In this document: one piece after another, positions 51,210-62,700 of the stretch | How positions within the stretch are numbered: position 1 is the first letter of the stretch | How the letters are laid out: every line of letters starts with the position of its first letter | DNA from: Apteryx mantelli | Lineage: Eukaryota > Chordata > Aves > Apterygiformes > Apterygidae | Assembly: GCF_036417845.1 (NCBI RefSeq) | Contig: NC_089980.1 | Coordinates: 112,245,169-112,309,168 of the forward strand | Direction: 5' to 3' | DNA length: 64,000 nt | Notes under the pieces: generated by a model | Databases searched by the model: none | Told to the model about the DNA's origin: nothing | Seen by the model: the letters and a program-made list of their open reading frames with translations, nothing else | Made by a program: the position numbers and the translations under genes

Positions 51210-53390
51210 GCCTTAATGCAGCAACATTCTTATGCAGTGTCTCTGAGGAAATATCTGAAAAGGAAAAAAAAAAAAACCCTTCTAGTTCTACTGTGATTAA
51301 TATTTTATATTATTCAGACTATAAGCGGGCTTTTCACTGAAGCCTCTTCATCTTTAGGGTATAAATATAAAATAACACTATACATCTATAAACACACAAG
51401 GCTTTGTAAATTAAATCATTTGTTTTCTCAGGACTCTCTAATTAGAAATCAAATTTGATCAAAAAATAGTAAAATATTTCCAGATTGTATCAAGATGGAT
51501 TTCCTAACTTTACTACAGAATGCAAAGAACTGTCATTTCAAAATTTGCCAGAAGGCTCTTGTCCTCCCCTCTTTCATTTTCTTCCCAAATATAGTGTTGC
51601 CTGCAAGTATATGTCAGAGCTCATACGAGTATAAGGGAAATCTAAAGATTCCCCTAAACCTATCTATCTATCTACACCATTTTTAGCACTACCTGCATCT
51701 TATGTTCCTTTGCCGTCCTGTTAATTTGGATACTATCCCAAATAACTGTCTTGCTAACAAATATTAAGATTATAAAAAGTACAGTGTGAACGGCCTTGCT
51801 GTTGGCTGGTTAGCTTTGGAAGTATGCTGTGTCTATATTGAATATACTCCTGGAATAGTAAGGGGGCACTCCTTGCACAGGGGTCAGAGTTTGAAATCGC
51901 TGCCTCTGTTGGGACAGAATATTTCCAGTATGACTGGCCATTTAGGAAAAATACCAACTATGACATTTCACCATGGAGCAAACAGTGTGACTAGTGTTCA
52001 TGAAGAAATTCATAAAATTGCTTCCATGATAACGGGTAAAGTGGGGACTGGAATTTTCAGCAGAGGTTTGAGACACATGACTTAAAAATAAACACCGTCC
52101 TCACAGTGGAGCAGTTATTGCTATGATGTGTCATGTTCTCCAGTAAGGTTGCCTGAGAAACAGTTTGAACAAAAAGGTGAGCCTGCTTCACTGAAGTCAC
52201 AGACATAACTACTGTGAGCTCCTGGGAGCAGGGGCAGGTTACAGGTGACAAGCAGATTTCAGCATAAAATCTCTTGCCACAGCCACAAGTAGAAAAGACA
52301 CAGGTAGAACTTGATCCAGCTGTTGCACAAAACACCTTTTTGGTGTTTGAAGAATAAAGCCAGGCCCTTCACAGTGGGACCCCACCACAGAAGGCTGTAG
52401 GACCTTTCAGATCTAAGACTAAAGTGTAATCTTAAAACGTGCTCCTGAAACATTACGGGTGCAAAGACTTTAGCTATATAAGCTTTCAGCAATCAAGTTT
52501 CCCATATTTCTGTATTTCTTTTGCTGGAAATTTACAGTGCTGCCTAAATCCTGATAATGCTAAGCTGCCTGGTGACTGTTGCAGTTGTAACCCACAATCA
52601 GTTTTACTAATAAGGCATTTTTCACTCTCTCACTTGCGGGGCTTAATTCTTAGTGTTTGTTCTCAAAGCATGCCTAACTACCTATAAAACATATGAGCCA
52701 TAGTTTTGTGAATCTCAGTTGGATGTCTCGGCTAATTCCTACTGATGAGAAGTAGCAGCCATGCTGCTGCCAAAACACATCACTCTGGCTGTATTTTTCA
52801 TAAGAACTGATCTGGCTTAGGCACTTAATATCAGGAGAATTTTTATGATTGAAAGGCTTGGATGAACACAGATGCATCCCTTTAGATGGTAATTAGGTGC
52901 CTAAATACCTTCACTAAAGTTGAACACTTGCTACCACCTTTCACTGATACTTTCTGTGGCCTAGGAGAGGTGTCTCACTGTTTGATGTGGTGAGCTTTGT
53001 GAACCTCATAGATAGCTAATCACTCCTGGCTTTGTAGCTACCATCCTGACATAAGGCAGCAGGAAATGAACAATTCAAGCATTGCAGCATTGAGCTGACA
53101 TCCCCATCATATGGCTAGACTTAAGTGCTTTCAACGTTTTTCAAAAAATTAGGTTATTAAAGTCACAGTTACAAATATATCTGCCAACATTTAAAAAAGA
53201 CTGTTGCATGTGAAACTCAAAACTTACCTGAGAAATGGAAGTCCACAGACAATTTTTTTTTGGAAACACCAAAGTGAAAATTGTAACAAAGGATATTTTC
53301 TAGAATACATTACAGAATACTGGCATGTTATACAAATGTAATTAATCAGTTGAAATCTAAACTAGTTGTAACTTCTTTCCAAGGCATCTT

Positions 53391-53416
53391 GTTTTTTTTT
53401 TTTTCTTTTTTTTTTA
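53391..53416. repeat. T-rich tract
   Basis: Run of T residues broken by single C residues, inside the proposed FAM83B 3' UTR (A-rich in the mRNA). Confidence 0.9.
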
Positions 53417-54116
53417 CTTTCATCCTACATTCACACTGGTTTAACCTTGTAAACAAGTCTGTGAAAGCTCAGATTAAGGTCACTTTAAGATCTGTGGTGC
53501 CAAGTACTTCAGAAAAATATCAAATTACGTCGAAAATCTAATAAAGTAAGTAAGATCCATCTGTGGCCCAAACAGTTCGATAGATGCTCTTGGGTAAATT
53601 AGTAACAAGATAAAGCCTAAAAGAGGCTTTCCAAGATGAGTTTAAAGGCTAAATAACATGTAATGAATTAACATTTGCGTTTATCATTTTAAAGAGTACA
53701 TAAATGCTGAAAAGATACAAGCCACTATTCCTAGTGCTATGCTATTTTTAAAGGGCAAATCTTTGGAAAAGTATTATTTGAACTTTAAAAACATCCTCCA
53801 TCTCTGTTTTACACTTAGTCTTACAATACACTAGTACATATTTTCTTCACAAGGAAAATGTATAAAATTAATGTTACAATATAAACACTATAAACAACTC
53901 CCTTGAGACATCTTATGGACACAGAATTTCTGTAATGACTTAAGTATAATAATTCTAGGATAATTATGTAAAAATATATACATTCATTCTAATGTCCCAG
54001 CCCCTGAAGAAACCCAAGTAAGCTCTACAAAAGTTGCCTATCAGTCTTATCCAGTTAGGAATGCACAGCTTTGCTACTCTTGCTGAATTTCAGACAGTCC
54101 CCAATCAATAAAAGTT

Positions 54117-56475
54117 TTACTTATTTTTGTGTAGAAAGTTTCCAAACTTTTGCATAAATCCTCTGAACTTATTTTCATTAGGCTGCAGTGGATGGTAAGC
54201 GGTTGAGTTGTAGCTGACCATGTGATTACTCCTGCCATAATTATTCCCTAAGGGTTTGCTTTTGATATCCGAGAGATGTAAACTGGTATTTGGTGCATTT
54301 TCTGCAGATTGGCTAGCATTTTCCATTTTACAGAATGGTTCAAAGCGACTATAAACACGCCTTTCACTCAAACGAGGTCTTAGCTCCTCTTGGCGTTTTG
54401 AGCTTGCCAGCTGGGGTGTCACTGAACTTGCTCTTTGTAGAGTAGAAAGGGGTGCAGTGTCAGGAGTAGCAGTCATTGTAATTTCTTTTACATCTTGATA
54501 CTGAATTTGTTCTGTGTTAAATCTTGGGGTAGATGCATCTCCTGCAGTTTCTATGAACTTACTTTCAAGGGGGCACAGGACAGGACACTTTTTATTGCAT
54601 TCATCAGACGGAGGTTTTGGTGGTTTTGGTGACTTCGGAGACTTTGGAGACTTTGTTGGGCTACTCGTGACATCTTCTTTACTTCTGTGCAAGCTACCTT
54701 GAGAATTTGATGATGTGTTTCTCTTTCTCCTTGGAGAAGAATCTGTCTTATTCTCAGAAATCTTTGGTTTTTGATTCTCTTCCTCAGAAACCAAAGTGTC
54801 AGAACTACTACACATTCTGTAAAAGGCAGGAGCTTTGTTTTTTGACAAGTTTTCCTTCTTGTCTGGTGTGAGATTAAGAAGTGACCGCAATTTCTGGGAT
54901 CCTTTTTTTAGAAAACTTGGGGAATTCTTAGTTTCTTTCTTTGACGTGCAGTCCTTACTTGACTCCTCTTTGCTGGCTTCAACTAGAGCAGCCATAGAGA
55001 TTGCCTTGGTAGCAGTCGGATTCTTTAGCTCTCCTCCGAGATTCTTCTCCTCTTGTGGTAAGTGGTTGGTCACACTGTGCAAACTTTTAGAGCTTTTTAG
55101 TAAATCCTCTGGAAGTTTTGGACTAACTGGCTCTTTAAGCCTATGCCTAGTCAGTGTGCTGTAAACATAACTGGATGCCTGTTTGCTGGCACCAGGGTCT
55201 AATATAGACTTTGAATTAAACATGGGAAAACTTCTCCTTTTCAGTATATTTTCATTTTGAAGGTTCTTCAGATTTTCTGCATGTTTGTCTGCACACAGTG
55301 TTGTGTACAAGTAGACAGGCGAGTCCCCTGTTGCATTTGAATTTACACTAGGTTTTGTGTTGTCTGCAGCATGAATTCTGTGGTTTTTTGGTGCATCTGA
55401 TTTAAGTGGGGCATTTGTGCTAAGCTCTTCTAAAATATTACCTGTTCCATTTTCCACACTTGGGGCATGATTAGATGTCCCTTTAGGTGTTGCACTTCCT
55501 TCTGAGCCAATTATAGTTGAATTTGAAGAACTTGCACAGCTGCTTACTTCCTGCTGTTCGGGTAGAGTTGGCTGAAACACCAGTGATGATCTTAAGCGAG
55601 AATGAGAATAAAGGGCATGAGCTTTAATATTTTCAGCTGTGTCATAGCCCTCATATCTGTCACCCAAGGCTGATCCATTAGACTCTGCTGGATAATCTGA
55701 TTGATCATTTAGGTATGACTTAATTCGCCAGTTACGTAGGAATGATTTCGTCGTGTGCTCAAGGGTCGGCATCCTTTGCTGCAGATGGCGGATATGATTA
55801 TCTGTTCCATTAAAAGATCTCCGTACAATTGAATTCCTTTCTGCGAGATTTATCTTTGGTCGCGAAAACTGATCAGCAAAACTTTGCTGCGGTGCATTGT
55901 AGTTATTTGCATATCCTCCTCGTAATGAAGATACAATACTAAGGCTATCAGATGGCATTTTCCAAGTATTTGATGGATTATTGGCTCTATTAATAGCTCT
56001 GTTGAGCAATAGGTAAGGAGTCCTTTCTGGCTTCTCTCCAGCATAGCTATGTCTCTTCCAGTGCTCATTTTTTTCACTAGGTTGATACTGCTGGATTGGA
56101 TTTTGCATATTAAAACCTGGATGAAATGGTTGTTTATTATAGGTTTGATTTCTCAAGCCGTATTTATCGATTTCAATTACTGCATATCTTCCGCGAGTTT
56201 TCAAATAAACAGGATCCAGCTTGTGAACCTGATCTTGCCTGCCAAAAAGGTTCCTTTGGCTAGAAACTGAAGCCAAGGAAGACACCGAGTGTTGGTATGT
56301 ATCATTATCCCAAAGTGTCCTGCGACTGTTTACTCGCACTAATTCGGGGGCAAATGAACTAGGAACAGAAGAACGGGCATACAGTGTCCTGAACTCTTCA
56401 TCAAAGGACTCAACCAGCTGTCCTGTGATAACTTGAACCATACTGAGGTTGGTTTTTTCAAATGACCACATAAAG
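54117..56475 (-). CDS. FAM83B: FAM83B, last coding exon (C-terminal ~785 residues)
   Basis: This exon encodes the end of the DUF1669 (PLD-like) domain and the whole C-terminal tail of FAM83B, a cytoplasmic scaffold. The FAM83 family is known to bind CK1 kinases, and FAM83B is linked to EGFR/RAS-MAPK and PI3K signalling. The acceptor is a TTTTCAG just above 56475, and the open frame continues eight codons into the intron, so the ATG at 56498 is not a real start. The exon opens with FMWSFEK, which contains an F-x-x-x-F motif, then [18 protein letters not shown], a block highly conserved in the family. The rest is Ser/Asn/Lys-rich and low in hydrophobic segments, with no membrane span or signal peptide. 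It includes an S-P-K / P-P-K run (about 54609-54662), a basic RRKRN patch, and a conserved-looking end, [16 protein letters not shown], before TAA at 54117-54119. No frameshift is seen. Assignment to paralogue B rather than another FAM83 rests on recognition of the tail and the total length fitting about 1,000 residues. Confidence 0.95.
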
Positions 56476-58644
56476 CTGAAAAGAGAACAAATGACCATTA
56501 GAAACAGTTCTTCTGAATTAATGCATTACACTGCTTCCTCTTGATAAGAAAGCTTTCCCCCAAACTTGGATTTTGCAGGCATACTTTTTAAATAAATAAA
56601 TAATTGTGGGCATGATTCATCCAATTTGGATTTGGGAGGTCTAATCTAATGCCATTTGAACTCAGTAGGAGACTTTCCACTGATTTCAATGGGAACAGGA
56701 ATGGTTGTGTAACTACATAATTGCCCTTATAAACACTGGATATTGCAAAAAGTATTCACAAATGTGGAACACTGGAGTACAACTGCCAAATGGTACAAAA
56801 TTATCTCCACAAAGACAGAAACTAGGGTTGATTAGACCCACTGTATTCAATCCTGAGTCAGAGAATGTTGATGTGTGGTTATGTTGAGTGTATTTGGAAT
56901 AACATGCAGAATTGTTTCCACAGTTGTGAATATACTTTATTTTAAATACATTTTTAAAGAGACGCATTTCGGAATTGTTAAAAAGATTACATTTTCTACT
57001 ATGCACACAGACTGGATATTAATACTTCTTTTAACTGTAATGTGCAATATTGAGATGAAGGAGGTTTTTCTCTTTTCTATTGTACTTAGAATAGCTGAAG
57101 ACATGCTAAAAGTGGAGAAAAGCCTCAGTGGAGAAAGCAGTTTTATAGCTACTTTATAGCTGTAAAAAGAGAGAAAATACATTAACATGTACATTAAGGA
57201 AGTTTCAACAAGCCTAATGTCATGGTGTTACAACCATGTAACCTGTAGATTATAACAAATAAAAAACTGTTTTATTATCCTGCTTTCATGTCAAAAAATA
57301 AGTGAAAGAAAATTTAAATGAAATCAATCAACGTATTTTATTTGCATTTCTCTTCTGGATGTTAGGTAAAAGATTTGTTCTATTCATGTATATATCTTAC
57401 TGATTTTATTTGTTTTGTTAGTTTTGTATCTTTCAAGAAATAAAAGTGTACTGAGATTAAATTAAATTTTTACACACAATTTTTTTTCTATTCATTTTCA
57501 TTAAATTACTTATTAAAAATAGTATATTTTGTAATATTAAAAAAATAATCTTAACTTTAAATTGAATTCAGAGAGCAAGAATTCAGAAAGACTCATCTTT
57601 CCTGATAAAAATCACTAGATTCTTTTACCAATCAAGCTTAATTTCTACAGAAATTGATGACTGCAGCCCCCGCAGCACCAGGTCTTAAAGCAGTGTTATT
57701 TTTCAAAATGAAATAAGAAAAACTATCACATTCTCACAAACTCTAACACTGTCTGTAGATATCAAAGCTTTCAGACTCTCTCTGGACTCTCTTACACTGA
57801 TTCATTTATGAACTTGTCACTTACCTCACTACCATTTATACACATCAGTCTGAATTTGGGGTTGGCTGAATCTCAGAGGAAATAAAGAGCGAGATTGTCA
57901 AAAGCTTACAGTGGTGGAAAGCTATGAAAGCCAGTGGCTATGGATCTGGCACCCTGACACCAGGCTGGTAGAAGTTAATTCAGTGGGCAAAGGAGAGAGA
58001 TGTCGCGTGAAAAGAAGGAAAATATCTAATAACGTGTGAGACAAAATTGTGCTTGTTTTAACTTATTTTTTTTCCAACTCTGCAAAGCTGTAAGTTCTGC
58101 CAGCCTATGCTCTGCACACATATACTGGAAAGAAGGTGGAGAGCAGAATAAGGGAACTTAGCCAAGTATAAATACAGATTAGTTCAACTTGGACAATTCT
58201 GAATTTGACCATGATATACTACAGGGTGCCATAGAACATTTCTATAATGTTAGTTTTAGAAGATTATTGCAAGGAGGAATTATCCAAGGAGCTTAGGAAA
58301 TATTTTGGTTAGCATTTTCTAGAATGGATGTTAAACAAGAATAATTCAAACAATATCAGACAAATCAGAATTTTTCTCTTTATTTATCAATTCTTCAGCT
58401 GAAGCAAAAGCTATATCCTTTAGTTCTCATTTGTGAAAAACTAAGAGAGGACCTCAAATTTTGGCTCTGTGTTAGACTAGCTACCAATAAATACCTATGG
58501 GAACTTGTTAAATTACAGAAAAAATAAACAAATTTGCTGACAGATTTTACCAGAAGAATTTTTAGAAATAGAAAAAAGATTTTGCAAGAAGGAGACATAT
58601 TGAGATAACCAGTGTTCTATGGACACCACTGTAACTGATCTTAC
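56476..58644 (-). other. FAM83B: FAM83B intron between the last two coding exons
   Basis: This 2,169-bp intron has GTAAG at its 5' end (58644) and TTTTCAG at its 3' end. It is AT-rich. It holds a diverged fold-back repeat copy near 56640-56697 and otherwise no recognisable element or open frame of interest. Confidence 0.9.
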
Positions 58645-58769
58645 CTGTAAGAACCATATATGACTTTCTTACAGTCAACAAGAAGAAATTTTTGTTCCAT
58701 TTTTCCATGGAATTTTGTTCCTGATTTAGAATAGTAATCTTGTCCTTTTACTGTCCGCACCCTCATATT
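58645..58769 (-). CDS. FAM83B: FAM83B, penultimate coding exon (41 codons + 2 nt)
   Basis: This 125-bp exon reads [20 protein letters not shown] and continues through [12 protein letters not shown] to YGSY. It is the core of the DUF1669 pseudo-phospholipase-D fold. The acceptor is TTTTTCAG immediately above 58769 and the donor is CAG|GTAAG at 58645/58644. The exon starts in phase 0 and ends with AG, which joins the C of the next exon to make a Ser codon, giving GSY-S-FMWSF. The H-x-K half of a PLD HKD motif is present (residues 21-23 of the exon), but the Asp expected five residues after the Lys is Phe. This fits the known lack of PLD catalysis in the family. It is too short to show as a long open frame and was found by splice sites and family sequence. 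Confidence 0.94.
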
Positions 58770-59658
58770 CTGAAAAAGACAATTGAAATACTTTAATTGG
58801 TACACTATATTCTACATTTAGCATCCTAAGGTTTAAAAGTCTAGAGGTATGGTAGGAGAAGAGGTATATTATTGCATATAAGTAAACTGTGCAGGGCAGT
58901 AAACTCTGACTAAACTTGCCCCCTTGGGACCCAGAAAGACAAGCCTTTGCTTTGTCTTTGAGTGTGAAAGACTGATGAGGTTTGTTAGGCCAGGGACAAG
59001 TGAAATTCCCCTGTTTCACAGCCGCCAGTCCCAGAACTGAGGTTCTGGCACAAGAGATAGAGATTTTGTAAAAATTTTCTTTTCAGCATCTGATGTTCAG
59101 TATTTGGAAGATTTCCAAGCATCTCAGCTAGTCAAAAACAACACCTGAAAAAATAGTGTTGTTCTTTTAATTGAATGAGACTGCTATATCCATCACCATA
59201 ACTACCTCACTCTGAGATGTTTTATTGAACAATACCACCTGGTCACAGGATCTCTTGTAGTTCTATCTCCAGTAAGATTCCTCAGTTGGCTTTTCAGCAT
59301 GGGATCTATCACATCTTCAAATTCAGAGATGCCACTGCAGCATGCATAGGTAGTGCATACGCTACACAGGAGTTAAGTATGACTTCTAAATTCTATTCAT
59401 AAGCTCCACTTTTTACTTATGAGAACACTCTTCAGTAAATTCTGCTGGGGAAATTTTCCATGATGGATCTAAAAAAAAGAATGGTCATTTTTTTTTCCCC
59501 AAAACTGTGTATGAAATTGGTTTAGCTGAGCCAATATCTTTTATGCATGTGCAGTTCTGAATGACTTAAATCACTTTTTCTCTAGTATCACTTTTTTATT
59601 TTTAAGTTCCTAGGAATAAACCAAATTGAAAGGAAAAAGTTACAGAAACTTCTGGACT

Positions 59659-59700
<42 letters not shown>

Positions 59701-62700
59701 GTTGTTATACAGAGACAACAAAAAAAATAGTTCAAAAATTGTTACAGAAAGCTGGTTATTTATAGGAAAAACAAAAATTATATTCAACACAGATCAGCCT
59801 AGAGCATCTACCTCATGTAAATGTGGAACAAAAAAAGCTTCACAAGACACAAAAAATAGCTTGGAATATCCCTGTGAAAGATCACAACATTTACTGTGGT
59901 TTCTAGCCTTGCAATATAAAACTATTTGTTCTAGCAACACTAATTTGTGACAATTTACAAGTATGCCAGTGGGCGTGAAATCCATAATTTAGTATTGGCA
60001 ATAACAAAACAGAATCTACATGATTACTTCATGAACTGTATATATGGAAATAGTGGAATTTAAGACTTGAAAATATAGATGAACAGCTTGCTTCATTTGA
60101 CTATTCATAAAACTGTAACAGTTAAATTCTGTCCTGACTTTTACTGCTCCAGGCAGAGGTTGAAAATCATGGCAGAAGTGTGCTCTGCAAAAGCCAGGTA
60201 CAGGAGTAGGTCTGTTCAGGGAGCAAAATGGATCAGAGTGTGTACCGTGTGACTTCAGCAAAATCAGAGGGATAAAATAAACATTTAATGCTTAAAGTAC
60301 TTAGGACTCCAGTCTATAAAATGAGACTGACTCTGCAATATTCTAATACTTAAAGACACTTAGAGCCTTTATTGTCTAAGGGAGTTCTCATGCATTTATC
60401 TAAAACACGGGAAGTTCTAATAGAGGTTGTAGAATTCATAATGATACAGTGTCTACTACAATTTAATGAACTGTATTTTTTCCAAACAGGAAATTCAAAA
60501 GGTTAGAAAAAAAATCTCCACAAAATGAAAGCATCTTTCCAAATAATACATAATTCCTAAATCACTATATATTTTAGTTTCAGTTTCTATCTTAAAACAT
60601 ACCTGAAAACAGAGAAGCTTACAACTTCCCCAGAGATAATTTGCAATGACTAGAGTTATACATAAGAGCTGTTCAGCTGGCAAATTATGATCTGACTCAA
60701 CCTATTCAAGTTCCTTAAATTTGATGTATTAGATGAGTTTTTATTTAGCAGGTTGTCAAGCAGTGTTTGAACAAAAAATGCAATTCAATTAAAATGTATG
60801 AAGACAGCATTTAAAATTTATTGTTAAAAATTATTTCAATATTATTCTTTTTATTATTAGAATTTTTAAAAATATTTCTGCTAGTGACTTCAATGTATTA
60901 TAAATGTGCTAGAAACATCAGATATAAAGTTTATTTCCTAATCTTAGTTTTGCATATCAAATTCATTAAATAAAAGAAGCATTATCTAGTAGTGCTATCA
61001 GGTTTTAAAAAGTACGTGGGCTCAGTAAAAGTACAGATGGATGCTTAGATCTAGTTTCAGGAAAAAAATAAGAAAGGGGCAGAAACAAAAACAACCCAAT
61101 TTGCATTATTGCATGGGAAGTTAACGTTAGGTGTCTGTTTGCATCTTTAACTGCTAACCACCCTTGGCAATCTACTATTGTGTCCTTCAGGTTTTCTCCA
61201 CTTTGGCTTTTAACTCGGAACCCTGAAGAGGAAAGAAAAATTTCCTGCTTTTCCAAGTGCTGTTTTTCTTTAACTTTGAATGAACCAGTCCCAGTGAAAA
61301 AAATTTTTCTTTCTCTACCGGCTACTGAAACTGCAAATAAAAGTAATTACAAGAAAAGCTTTTCTTTAGAACAGTAAATAGTGTAGAAAAAGTAATTACT
61401 TAAAAAAAAAAAAGAAAATACTGGAATTTACCCCATTCTAAAGATTATCACCATATTAAACATTTATTTAATGTAAACTAAAATGCTGTGAATTAGTTAT
61501 GAAATTTGAATTTACTTCAATCATTAAAACTATTTTCCCCAATTCTGTTTATAATTTAATTATATTTGTATGTCATATTTATCTATATTTATATTTATAT
61601 CACTTATAACTTGAAGAGGGGGTCACTTGAGATGCGGCTTTAATATTTTTAAATAACTGTAACAGATTATAACTGGCCTAAAGCCATGTCAGTGGAATAC
61701 ATCAAATCTTACTGAGATAAGGCCTGACCGATATTGGACAGAATATCACCTGGGAATCTGGAATGCTGTCAGCACAATCACAGCTAATGGCTTGCAAATT
61801 ACCATACACATATAAAAAAGCTTTGCCTTAGGTGTTCATAATTTGAAATATAACTTCAAGCAGGCATATCTAAAAAAGGAATACAATTTACATTAAATTG
61901 CTGGGTTTTTTTGAAATCTTAGTCATTCCATTTCCTCTGTTCTCCTGAGTTTTACCTTTTTTCCCTTTCCTTCTCTTCTTCAGCATTATTCCTCCTGCAG
62001 CTTTTGTGTCCTGCTTCCTTAATCCTACCAGATCTTTCCCTGTCTCACTCTGTCATCTTACTAAAGGACTGGAACATGGCATTACAAAATCATGTGCCAC
62101 AGAACATGCTCACTTTCCTTATGTAATACTTCCTTTTCCTCCACAGCTCAGCTGGTATTTTTTACCTGCTTCAAACTGTCTAATTAGGTGTCAGGAATGA
62201 GCACCCTGAATAATCTCTAGAAATACAGACAATATTTTGAGGACGTAAAAGAACACTGGGTTGATTTGGAGACTCTGTTAATGTTTTCCATTTAAGATGA
62301 GAAGCACTATATCTATACATATGGAACTGCCAGCTCCATTTTGTCTGAAACCCTGGGCTCCACCTTTCTACTTGGTTTTATCCTAAAGCTGCAAGACTCC
62401 CATACTAACAGTGCTAACAACAGCATGACATTGATTACTGTAGAAGTGTTAGGCACCACTGTTGGTTAAGGCAATGATTTATGAACCTTCAGAGAAATAT
62501 CTTGGGCAAACTGGAAAACAATGAACTTACGCATTCAGGCCAGGAATCAGGCTAGCCTGACGGGACACGCAACAGCACATAAGATCAGCTCTAGCAAGTC
62601 AAACTGAAAATCTGTCTAGTCCTCTCACCTGTTTTTGTCAGTGACAGTTAGTGGGTATATATGGAAGTATAATTTAACTGAGAATTCGATATTTTAGGAG

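Larger units (their letters stand above)
50232..54116 (-). other. FAM83B: Probable FAM83B 3' untranslated region
   Basis: Reading down from the stop codon I find no AATAAA on the minus strand until a cluster of four (TTTATT on the plus strand) at 50347-50352, 50311-50316, 50282-50287 and 50232-50237. The simplest reading is a 3' UTR of about 3.8-3.9 kb. An ATTAAA variant lies near 50526. Variant signals nearer the stop could give shorter forms. The end is inferred, not observed. The stretch includes a fold-back repeat at 51145-51209. Confidence 0.45.

Noticed and set aside
51786-52085. 99-codon plus-strand open frame
   Set aside because: No recognisable domain and it lies in the proposed 3' UTR of FAM83B on the other strand. 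Likely chance.
54835-55164. 109-codon plus-strand open frame inside FAM83B
   Set aside because: It is antisense to a well-conserved coding exon, with Phe/Ser-rich content that mirrors the Lys/Glu/Ser codons of the other strand.
56476-56498. ATG at 56498 as the start of the 793-codon frame
   Set aside because: The first eight codons are intron sequence read through the TTTTCAG acceptor. The upstream exon joins in phase, so this is an internal exon of FAM83B.
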